64,000 nucleotides of DNA from the NCBI GenBank assembly GCA_000507305.1, contig DF241098.1, positions 1,723-65,722 of the forward strand. Direction: 5' to 3'. The notes under the pieces were generated by a model that had not been told where the DNA came from, did no database searches, and saw nothing but the letters and a program-made list of their open reading frames with translations. The DNA is from Breviolum minutum Mf 1.05b.01 (taxonomy: Eukaryota; Sar; Dinophyceae; Suessiales; Symbiodiniaceae). Below, piece after piece: positions 30,101 to 42,100 of this stretch; positions within the stretch are counted from its first letter, which is position 1, and each line of letters starts with the position of its first letter. Position numbers and translations under genes: made by a program.

Positions 30101-33100
30101 TTGAACCACATTTGGAAGAAGTGAAGCAATATGAGCTGCGTTACCGCCACAATTCTGCGAGACCTGAAAAGTCGCAACAGATGTTGGGGTCGGACAATTG
30201 GAAGGTGCATTACTGGAGCACGCAACTCACGCGTGCTCCTTGTACGTGTCGGTCGGGCTTTGGGGCTGATGCGCGCCAGAAACATGTGCCGACTGCATCA
30301 GACATGTGGGCTACTGGTGAGAGGTTTGCAAAATTATGGAATGTTACATTACAGAAGAACTTTGCATCGTTTCGTGACAGGAGGCAGCGGCCCATCTGGC
30401 TGGACAAGATGTGGCAGGCAGTCTGTGTGGAACTGGAATGACCACAATCAAGGTCATGGCATAGCGCTGCATGCAGATGAGTGCGACACATACTGCTCTT
30501 CGGATCCCATCACATCTTTCTCTTTTGGGCATGGAGGGGTGTTGCTGTTGTCTGACAGAAAAGCTGCAGCGAGCAGGATGTTGTTTCCGGCAGATGGCGA
30601 CGCTTTGGTGATGGCAGGCGAGTTTCAATCTGAGTTTTGGCATGGTGTGCCAGAACGGGCCAGCTGGTCTGAATTACGGTCACGCAGCATGTTTGATGGA
30701 ATGCAACGTTGGGAACAGCTTGGCTTGATTGATGAAATAAAGAAGCACAAAAAGGCGGTGGATGGTGAGCAGCATGTGCGGAAGAATTGCACTATCAGGT
30801 GGCATGCAACACACTGGGATAACTGTCCGTGCAAGTGCGAAGGGAATGAAGTGCGTTCTGGGGTGTCTGTTCGCAACATGGATGCGGCACAGGCGTCGGG
30901 CTCTTCTGAAATGCGAGTGCCTACTGTGGTTGGGAGTGCGTTTGCTGGTGTCAAGCGGCCACAAGATGGAGCGGAGGTGTGCGAGGAGCTCAGCTCTGTC
31001 AAGTCTAGCCGCTCACTTGACACAGTGTCTTCGGACATGGCGCGGAAGATGCTGGAGCTTGTGGAGAGTGCTTCGAACAGCCAGTTGTATCGTTCACTGA
31101 TGCTTGGGATGAAGCTGGTGGGAAGTCAGGCATTGCATGACGAAAACTTGTGCAAGTTGGAAGCAACGATTTTGAACTTGAGAAGTCATCTTTTGAGTGC
31201 GCAGGAAACTGTGGCGGGCTATGGAGAGAAGTTTGCGGCGAAGGTGAGTTTCGCGGATTTGGATGCGACGGCATTGGCGGCACAACAACTTCGCCTCATT
31301 CACAGGCATCTGGGTGCACTTGGGACAAAAGAGGGTGGCAACTGGTTGATTGAAGCGGCTATCGATCCCATCCAAAATCGCTTGAGCGATCATACTAGAT
31401 ATTCTAAGTGTTTGATGTCACATCGAGTCTTGGAGTTGGTGCTTGATGCTGTAAGCGTCACAGAGATGCAGAGACACATGGAGATTGCCATCGACTTGAA
31501 GATGTTGGCTCAGGGAATGTTTCCTGCAAATCTGACGTCTCTCAAGCGCAGGGAGAAGAAGAAGAAAAAAGAAGATATGGGATTTGAATTGAAACAAATA
31601 CCAGCAAACAGTGTGGTTTTGGTGAAATGTTTGGAGATTGGCTATGTGAAACAAATTGCAGCTGGTAGGCGTCTGCTGGCCAGAGAGAGTGGGTTGAAAT
31701 CTCTTATGCAAGCTGTGGATCCTGCAAACATTCGGGCTACCTTGCAAACAACTATTCGGCTGGCATTGGAGCACTTGCGCACATTGGATGTGGAAAGACA
31801 ATATTGTGATCGTTATGATGGAACCTTGGTGAGCGCAAACTATGACATTTGGATCTGGCTCTGGGTGGTGGAATGATATTTCTGTGAAGCTCAACTGTGT
31901 TTTGGCAGGGCGGCCTGTGCGTTTGTGTTTCTACAGGCTCTTTGCATTTTTGGACTTAACCGCTTTTCGGCGGGGCGGTCTGATGCACTCAGGGCGTGGG
32001 TGTGTCATAGACACGCAGGCGACTTGAGACATTACATTTGCTCAGTGGTGTGTTGTAAAAATAGAGTTTGCAGACTGGCCTTTGCGTCATGTTGTGGATG
32101 GTAGGTTTGTGTTAGATAGGCAGGTGTCAACAAGCAAGATTGATATGTAACATGTGTATACGCACACATAGATGTGGATAACAAGGAGCATCTTGTTGAT
32201 AGCATCCTGTTGCTTTTTGCTTTATTTGGGGCACTGCAGCGTTGCACTGCAGCAAGTACTGTTGGCTCAACTTTGTTTTTGTTGCCAGGAAGTGAGTTTG
32301 GCTTGGCAGCCATGGCGGATGTTGTGGTGGCACGTCCTGAGACGATCTTCATTGGGACAGCCAATCGGTTTGCCAAAGGAGTGGAGCATGTGTGGCGCTA
32401 CAATGTTTTTTGTTGGTGCTCAGCGCATGTACGTGTGCATGGAGCCGCCCAGCACTACACATGCTGGCGATTTGATGTTTATTATGGAAGAAGTTGTGGA
32501 TGGCAACAAATGGTATGTGGCATATGAAGGGAGGCCTGTTCCCAATGCGGAGGGGGAGCAAGAACTGGAGAAGCGTGCTGCGGTCTTTCGTACTTCGGCC
32601 TCGTTTTGGGAGGATGGAGTGCATGAATGGGAAAGAAATGAGGTGCGGAGCCCGGCCACCTATGCAGAACCGGCGCAAGCTCCGCAGTGGCGAGCATCTG
32701 ATTTCATGGTTTGCACACGCCATGAGATGTAGTTCTGGCTTTTCAAACTCTTTTGCATTTTTGGACTCAACTGCCTTTTGGCGGGGGGCGGTCTGTTGCG
32801 CTGAGGGCACGAACATTTCACAAACAGGCCACGAGATGTAGGTTTGGCGTTTCAAACTCTTTTGCATTTTTGGACTCAACTGCCTTTTGGCGGGGTGGTC
32901 TGATGCACGGATCTTTTGTGACATTTGACAGACACCAAGTCGTCAATGGACATCAGAGCGATGCAAAGATAGAGTGTGCATAGTTCCTTTTTGTCTTTGT
33001 GTTGTTGTGGATGATGGGTTTTGTTTCTGGAAAGACACTACCAAGAAACTTCTGAACTGTGACATTTGGAAATGATGTGTGCTAGGTTGTATTCAGTTTT

Positions 33101-36100
33101 ATATGTACATATGTAGATATGCAAGATGGATGCTTGTGTTTGGCAGTGTGCTTGTTTGATTAGTGTTTGGGAAGCTGCACACGATATGTGTTTTGTTCAT
33201 TTCAGTTTGTTGATGAAAGATGGTCATTGTGGTTGTTGTTTGTGTTTCATTTGCAGCTGCTGAAGGTGTAAATAGTTGTGAAAGAAAGATATGTTTGGGA
33301 AGATGTGCATGGTATATGTTTTTTGTTGATGGGCATTTGGTGAATGAAAGATGTGATGCTCATGCATGCCTTGCAGGTGTTTTCACTTCCAGAGGCCTGC
33401 TGGGGTTGGTGTTGCTGCGAGAGATGTTGACAAACCTGTCCAAGACGTGGTATAAGAAACACTGCATCTGACTCTGCATCAATTTTCAAGATGTACTGTT
33501 GGTTCAGGTTTTGTTTTGGGGTGCATGTTTAGAATCTTGCAGGTAGCTTTTGGGTGTTTAGGAAGCTGTGTCTGATATGTTTCTGTTCTTTTGACAGTTG
33601 GTACATGCAAGATGTGTATTTTGTGTTCTGTGCTTGTTGCACGTGAAGCTGTTGAGGCTATACATATGTCAGACTTATACAGTTTTGCAAGGATACATAT
33701 ACATAGAAAAGAAATATGGTTTATACCACGGACACCTTTATATAAATATATATAGGTTTATGATATGTATTACTGAAATCATATATACCATCTAAACATA
33801 CAGAGGGTATGATGGTCAGTCACAAATGCAGTGTTGCATGAACACTGGCGATTTGAAGCTGCTGAAGGTGTAAATAGTTGCGAAAGAAAGATATGTTTGG
33901 GAAGATGTGCATGGTATATGTTTTTTGTTGATGGGCATTTGGTGAATGAAAGATGTGATGCTCATGCATGCCTTGCAGGTGTCTTCACTTCCAGAGGCCT
34001 GCTGGGGTTGGTGTTGCTGCGAGAGATGTTGACAAACCTGTCCAAGACGTGGTATAAGAAACACTGCATCTGACTCTGCATCAATTTTCAAGATGTACTG
34101 TTGGTTCAGGTTTTGTTTTGGGGTGCATGTTTAGAATCTTGCAGGTAGCTTTTGGGTGTTTAGGAAGCTGTGTCTGATATGTTTCTGTTCTTTTGACAGT
34201 TGGTACATGCAAGATGTGTATTTTGTGTTCTGTGCTTGTTGCACGTGAAGCTGTTGAGGTTATACATATGTCAGACTTATACAGTTTTGCAAGGATACAT
34301 ATACATAGGAAAGAAATATGGTCTATACCACGGACACCTTCATATACATATATATGGATGTATGATATGTATTACTGAAATCATATATACCATCTAAACA
34401 TACAGAGGGTATGGTGGTCAGTCACAAATGCAGTGTTGCATGAACACTGGTGATAGGAGATGGTAGTTGGCACAATGGCAGTGCAGGCTGGAAAGTCTGA
34501 TGCCATGTGGGCACAGAGCAACGCATAGCAGAGAGTTTTGGTGTAGGCATTTGTTTCTTGTGACAGATTGCATCATGGTATGAGTGTTCTTTGTCAAACA
34601 TTCATGGCCACATGGTGACACGAGTTGGGATGACATGGTCAAATGTTCTCAGCTCGTTTCTGGCACAGAGTGGCTTCTCAGGAATTGCTGACTTTTGTTT
34701 ACGACAGTTTCATTTGTGACAGGTTGTATCATTTTTTGAGTGTTCTTTGTCAAACACATTGGTAGGCTCTTGCATTGCTTTGTTTGGACTCAACTGCTGT
34801 TTGGCGGGGCGGTCTGATGCATGCAAGGCAGCTGACATATCAACTTCACGCATCAATACATAGTGGTGTTCAGGGGCAATTGTAGGCATAGTATGTAACA
34901 AGTACATAAGGATATCATGGTATGACTTGTCTTTGTCAAACACATTGTTGGTAAGCCCTTGCATTGCATTTTGTTTGGACTCAACTGCTGTTTGGCAGGG
35001 CGGTCTGATGCATGCAAGGCAGCTGAAATATCAACTTCACGCATCAAAACATAGTGGTGTTCAGGTGCAATTGTAGACATAGTATGTCACAAGTACATAA
35101 GGACTGTGTTCTTTGGACACAAGTGGTTAACGCGTCAGAAGCCATGGAAAAGCATTCATGGCCAAATGGTGTCACGAGTTGGAATGATACGGTGAAATTT
35201 GCGCAGTTGGTTTTTGGCAGGGATGTGCCCATGGAAAATTATTGGCACCGATTGCCACATGCAAGCGACAAGTCCTTCTTGTTGTTTGCCAGAGGTGCAT
35301 GTGGACCGAACACTCCGTTGTCTCAGGTTCCAGATTGGATTGAGCCACATTTTGCTGATATTGCTCAGAAGGAGAGGGAACTTGGCAATCACAACAATCC
35401 ATTGAAATCGCAGCGGATGCAGGCCAAAGGCAGTGTGGTGACGCATTATTTTTCTGCACAGCTTACGCGTGCTCCTTGCACATGTCGGACAGGCTTTGGG
35501 GCTGATGCGAATCATAAACATGTGCCGACTGCTTCAGACATGTGGATCAATGGCCGCAACTTTGCGCGACTATGGGATGCAACACTGCTGTCAAACTTTG
35601 CATGCTTTGAGAATCGAGATGTGCGGCCGGTTTGGCTGCACAAGTCGTGGCAGGCCTTGTGGAACTGGAACGATCACATGCAAGGACACAGCATAGATCC
35701 TCATGTAGATTATGCCGATACGTACAGTAGTTTAGATCCCATCGTGTCCTTGTCCTTTGGGCGTGGAGGTGTGTTGACGTTGGGTCCCAAAACGGGTGGA
35801 CGACCGACCAAGATGTTGTTTCAGGAAAATGGTGACGCTTTGGTGATGGCGGGTGCGTTTCAATCTGAGTTTGTCCATGGAGTTCCGAAACGTGCCATCT
35901 GGAGCAACTTGCAGCGTCAGTCGATGTAGACTGGCCTGACGGACTGGGAGAAACGTGGTGTTGCAAGTGAAATTGAAATGCATGAGGCGGCAGCGCCAGG
36001 TACGAGTCATGTGCGTTTGAACTGCACGATACGGTGGCATGACACACACTTTAAAGACTGTCCGGCAATTCGTGGGTCTAAACCGGCTGTTGCTGGAGAG

Positions 36101-39100
36101 GACCAGTTGCCAGATCCATGGGCTGTGGACGAACCATTGTATCCAGTGGTTGGTGCTGCATCTTCAGGTCAGTTTGCTGGTATCAAGTTGTCGGAGTGTG
36201 CTGGGGCCGAGCAATTTCAGGCAGATACAAATGTTGCTGCTTCATCTTCAGGTCAGTTTACTGGCATCAATTTGTCGGAGCGTGCTGGTGCTGAGCAAGT
36301 TCAGGCAGATACAAATGTTGTTGCTGCGTCTTCAGGTGAGTTTGCCGGCATCAAGTTGTCGGAGCGTGCTGGTGCGGAGCATGTTCAGGCAGTTGATCAC
36401 AGATGCGAGAACTTGCACGACAAGGAGGTTCAGGTTGGTGAAAGCTTGTCTGACATCGTTCAGACTCTGTTGGCGTGCTTGCATCAATGTGTGCAGCAAA
36501 GTGAATTGTTTAAATTAGTTTTACACAGCGTTCCCTGGGCCGTGGAGGCGGCCATTCACGAAGGAACTTTGCGGAGTTTGGCTGCAAGTGTGGAGCAGTT
36601 GAGGAAGCAACTTTTGGCTGCGTCGGAAGCGGTAGCAGATCTTGGGAATGATTGGAATCATGCCGTGCAGTACAATTGTTTGAACTTGATGGGGCTGGCA
36701 GTGGCGCAGCGTCAAGCAATGCATATGGAGTTTGACAGGCTATGCACCCATGAAGGGCCTTGTTTGGTTGAAACCGTGCGGAACAAACCACACCAGAATT
36801 GTTTGCGTGACCATATGTCCTATCGGAAGTGTTTGCTTTCGCATTATCAGTTGGAGTTGTTGTTGCTGGAAGGTTTGAGTGCAAGCGAGATGAAGAAACA
36901 TGGGGAGATTGCTTTTGACTTGACGCAGTTGCAGGATGGCAATTTGCTAGCACAGCTGGAGTGCGCTAAGAGGTCGCCTAATCAAGGAAAACAGTGTTAC
37001 AATCGGTATATGGGCATGGATGAATATGGAATTACGGCAGGATCAGTTGTTTTGATGAAAGCGTTGGAGCTTGGTTATGTGTGTGAGAGTGAGAAGTGCC
37101 GTCGTGTGTAGATCCAGCAACGTTGTTTCAAGGAGTTGTTTGCAACGCTGGATGAGACTGAGATTTTGAAATGCTTGCAGAAGGGCTTTTCAATTGCATT
37201 GGAGCATCTGCGCACATTGGATGTCGGCAAGAAGCTTTGTGACAGATCTTCTGACAACCTGCCCAGTCAAAACTATAACATTTGGGTCTGGCTTTGGAAG
37301 GTTGGCTAGGAATATTCCATCATGGCACTTTGGTCTCTGTGTCTGTGTGTTTGTTGCTACAGGCTCTTGCATTTTTGGACTCAACTGCCTTTTGGCGGGG
37401 CGGTCTGTTGCAGTGAGGGCACGGACATTTCACAGACACGTCATGAGATGTGTTTCTGGCACTTCAAACTCTTTTGCATTTTTGGACTCAACTGCCTTTT
37501 GGCGGGGCGGTCTGATGCACGGATCCTTTTTGACATTTGACAGACACCAAGTCGCCAATGGACATCATAGCGAGGCAAAGATAGAGTTTGCAGAGTTCCT
37601 TGTTTTTCTTTGTGTTGTTGTGGATGATGGGTTTTGATTCTGGAAAGACACTATCAAGAAACTCCGGCACTGTGACATTTGGAAATGATGTCTGCTAGGT
37701 TGTATGCAGTTTTATATGTACATATGTAGATATGCAAGATGGATTCTTGTGGGTGGCATTGTGCTTGTTTGATTCTTGTTTGGGAAGCTGTACACGATAT
37801 GTGTTTTGTTCATCGCCAGTTTGTTCATGAAAGATGGTCATTGTGGTTTTTGTTTGTTTCATTTGAAGCTGCTGAAGGTGTAAATAGTTGTGAAAGAAAG
37901 ACATGTTTGGGAAGATGTGCATGGTATATGTTTTTTGTTGATGGGCATTTGGTGAATGAAAGATGTGATGCTCATGCATGCCTTGCAGGTGTCTTCACTT
38001 CCAGAGGCCTGCTGGGGTTGGTGTTTTTGCGAGAGATGTTGACAAACCTGTCCAAGACGTGGTATGAGAAACACTGCATCTGATTCTGCATCAATTTGCA
38101 AGATGTACTGTTGGTTCAGGTTTTGTTTTGGGTGCATGTTTAGAATCTTGCAGGTAGCCTTTGGGTGGTTAGGAAGCTGTTTTGGGTGCATGTTTTTGGC
38201 AGTTGGTACATGCAAGATGTGTATTTTGTGTTCTGTGCTTGTTGCACTTGAAGCTGCAGGTCTTTTGCATGTCTCTGTGGAAGCTAGCTGTGTATCTCAA
38301 ATTGGTCTATACATATGTCAGACTTACACAGGTTTTTTGAAAGGCTACATACACATAGGAAAGGAATATTATTTATACCACGGACACCTTTATATTATAC
38401 CATCTACACATACAGAGGGTATGGTGCTCAGTAGCAAATGCAGTGTTGCATGAACACTGGCGATAGGTGATGTTATTGGGTGCGGACTGTGCCCAATAAC
38501 ATCAACTATCGCACGGTGTTCTTTTGACAGCAGTGGTTAACGTGTTAGATGCCATGGAAAAGCATTCATGGCCAAATGGTGACACGAGCTGGAACGATAC
38601 GGTGAAATTGCCACATGCTAGAGTGGTTTCAAATGTCTTGTGATTCAATTTTTGGATCACCAGTCATTCGGAACCACTCTCTGAGCATAGACTTTGGATG
38701 ACACTTTACAGGGAAAGGCGCAACAGCAGTACTATTCTTGAACTGTATCAAAAAAGGAAACAGATGACTTCTCTGCTATGATTGTGACGGTGTGAATGCA
38801 GGGCACATGAGTTGAAGATGGCCACGCCTCTGTTGTGGGATCTACCTCCATGGCTTCTTATGCACCACTCGGTGGATCACCTTGAGGGTAAATCCAGACA
38901 CAGAGGCGTTGCCAATTTTAACTGGGATTGTGGGAACTATGCTTTTAAGTGGGGGAAGATTCTGGATTTTCCAAGATCTTCCACCGCTTTTAACTGGGGC
39001 TGCGGCAACCAGTGCAGTTGTGGAACACGAAATTGGAGAAAATCGAGAGTTATAGAGGAAATTTTGTGTTTCGCCAGTTTCGTGTGCGACAATTGCATTA

Positions 39101-42100
39101 GAGGCTCTTTGCATCTTTGGACTTAACTGCTTTTGGCTTTTCTAGTTTGCAGGGAAGTAGAGAGGGTTAGTATGAATGCCTTCTATTTGCGCAACTTGTG
39201 TTGGGTCAAGCCAAACACCAGGTGCGCAAACAGAAGGCGGTCAGAGTATAACCCTTTCAAGATCGGTCAAACCATGACATTGTTGTCGTTTTGGTCGCTG
39301 TTGGTTTCCGGCAGACGCAGTTGGACTGCTTTTGGCTTTCATAGGAGCACACATCCCTTCTAGTGTGCAGCGAAGTAGAGAGGGTTAGTATGAATGCTTT
39401 CTATTTGCGCAACTTGTGTTGGGTCAAGCCAAACACAAGTTGCGCAAACAGAAGGCGTTCAGAGTAACCCTCTCAAGATCGGTCAAACCATGACATTGTT
39501 GTCGGTTTGACCGCTGTTGGTTTCCGGCAGACGCAGTTGGAGCACTCATCTCATCTTGTTTTCATTAAGTAGACAGGGTGAGTTTCAACGCTTGTTATTT
39601 GGGCAGCTTGTGACATAAGCTGGGCAAATTTGACCTGTTCAGACCAACGCTGGCAAGATCGGTCATCTAGTTTTCAGGGAAATAGAAGGCGTTGAGACAA
39701 ACCCTCACAAGATCGGTCATCCCAGCTCCTGGTCTGTGCGATCCTGTGAGGGCGTTGTTATTGCTTTGACTGCTTTTGGTTTCTGGCTGGTACAGTTGTG
39801 TGTGTATAGACTTCGGATTGCACTTTTGATGTACATGCAGGGGCTCACTTACTGATATTTGATGGCTGTCTGTCTCAGTCAAGACTACTAGCAAAGAGCG
39901 GGTAGTCTTGACTGGGATTCTCTGCCAATTTGCAGGTAGCCTTTGGGTGTTAGGAAGCTGTGCATGATATGTTTATGTTCCATTGGCAGTTGGTACATGC
40001 AAGATGTGTATTTTGTGTTCTGTGCTTGTTGCACTTGAAGCTGCAGGTCATATGCATGTCTCTGTTGAAGCTAGCTGTGTACTTCAAATTGGCCTATACA
40101 AATGTCAGACTTACACAGGTTTGAAAGGATTCATACACATAGGAAAGGAATATTATCTATACCACGGACACCTTGATATATATATATATGTATGATATGT
40201 ATTAGTGAAATCATATATACTATCTACACATACAGAGGGTATGGTGCTCAGTAGCAAATGCAGTGTTGCATGAACACTGGCGATAGGTGATGTTATTGGA
40301 TGCGAAGGCAGTGCAGGCTGGAATGTCTGATGCCATGTGGGCGCAGAGCAAAGCATAGCAGTGAGTTTTGGTGTAAGCATTTGTTTCTTGTGACAGATTG
40401 CATCATGGTGACACGAGTTGGGATGACATGGTGAAATTTACTGAGCTCGTTTTTGGCACAGATGGGCTTCTGGTGAAGTGCTGACTTTTGTTTACAGTTT
40501 CATTTGACGTTGTGCTTTCTGAATCTCAAGACGTTGGGCTTCAGAAGGCACAAGGTGGTGGAACGCTTTTGGAATGCGTCTGTCAATGAGAACCGCTGAG
40601 ACAGCTGACATATCAACTGCACGCATCAATACATAGTGGTATTCAGGTGCAATTGTTGGCATAGTACGTAACAAGTACACAAGGATATCATGGTATGACA
40701 CTTCTTTGTCAAACACATTGTTGGTAGGCTCTTGCATTGCATTTTGTTGGACTCAACTGCTGTTTGGCGGGGCGGTCTGTTGCATGCAAGGCAGCTGACA
40801 AATCAATTTCATGCATCAATACATAGTGGTGTTCAGGTGCAATTGTAGACATAGTACGTCACAAGTACATAAGGATATCATGGTATGACTCTTCTTTGTC
40901 AAACACATTGTTGGTAGGCTCTTGCACTCAACTGCTGTTTGGTGGGGCGGTCTGATGCATGCAAGGCAGCTTGACCTTGCAGCCCTTTGGTTGAAACATC
41001 AACAAACAGCCAACACATCGTAGTCTCTCCGACTATGACTCACATCCGGGTGAATCGGTTGAATGGAGAAGTGTTGGAACTGACCCTTACGGAGAAAGAG
41101 GCCAACAGATTGATGTGCAACAGGGACTTGAAGCAATTCCTGGGCAAAGCTGACTCCAGTAGCTGGGCTTGAAAAAAAATGGTTAAGTCAACATCAACAT
41201 ATACACTTGGGTTGGTAGTTGGGATTTGTCTCAAAGAATTCAAGGATACTTTGTTCAAATGATTGGAAAGCAGAACAACTGGATGGAATCCATTTTCCAG
41301 TGACGGTGCTTCTTGTGTTTCCGGTTCCGTTTTCCAGGCATGCGTCGCACTGAGTTATGCATTTCCTTGATGCGGCTGATGGACGGGGAAGGACAGGAGA
41401 TTAAAGATGAAGGTGAAGTGAATTGGGAGCAGTTGGAGCAAGGCGGGGTTCAAAACACAGAGAGACTGGGGATTGGATGGAAAAATTATCCACTGGTATA
41501 CTTGGCAATTTTCAAAAACTAGGCATGAAATGAAAGCCATTGGAAACCACTGATGATCGGTGATTTTTGTTGGAATTTCCTGCAAGGTGCATCCTCTCCT
41601 TGAGTTCTTGTGCTTTTGGCGAAATCTGTTTGAGTGAATTTGTCGATGTATTATTGTGTAGCTGATCCACCCTTGCTTAGCAGCTATGTCACTGTATGGG
41701 CAGGCTCACTTCAGTATGTGCTTTTGGACATGATGTCATTTTCTCTGGACCAGCTGCCCCCAACCGACGACTTGATCTTTTCCTACAAAGATCTGGATCA
41801 ATTGCTCGATCCGCAGCTTCTGGCCGAGTGCGGATTGAAGATCTGCAAGCAAAAGGGCCATGAATTTTTCAAGCACGTTTTCGGTGCTTGGACTTCTGCC
41901 CTTCAGAGCCTTCCACCTGATGAGGCCAATAGCTTTGAAACACCGTTCGGGAAGACACTTCTCAGCAAGTGCATTGTTCTTCTTCAGGCCCTGGACAAAA
42001 CCGAAGATATTGTCCGTGGTCTGATACGTGCTGAGCATCCCAATGCCGACTATTGTGACTTCCGGTGGCCGATACCAATAAACACCTTTCAAGAGTTTCT

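Noticed and set aside
33220..34073. The conserved ~70-codon frame in the 600-bp repeats as a gene
   Set aside because: The copies are so similar throughout, coding or not, that conservation of the frame carries no weight; no start context or family supports it.
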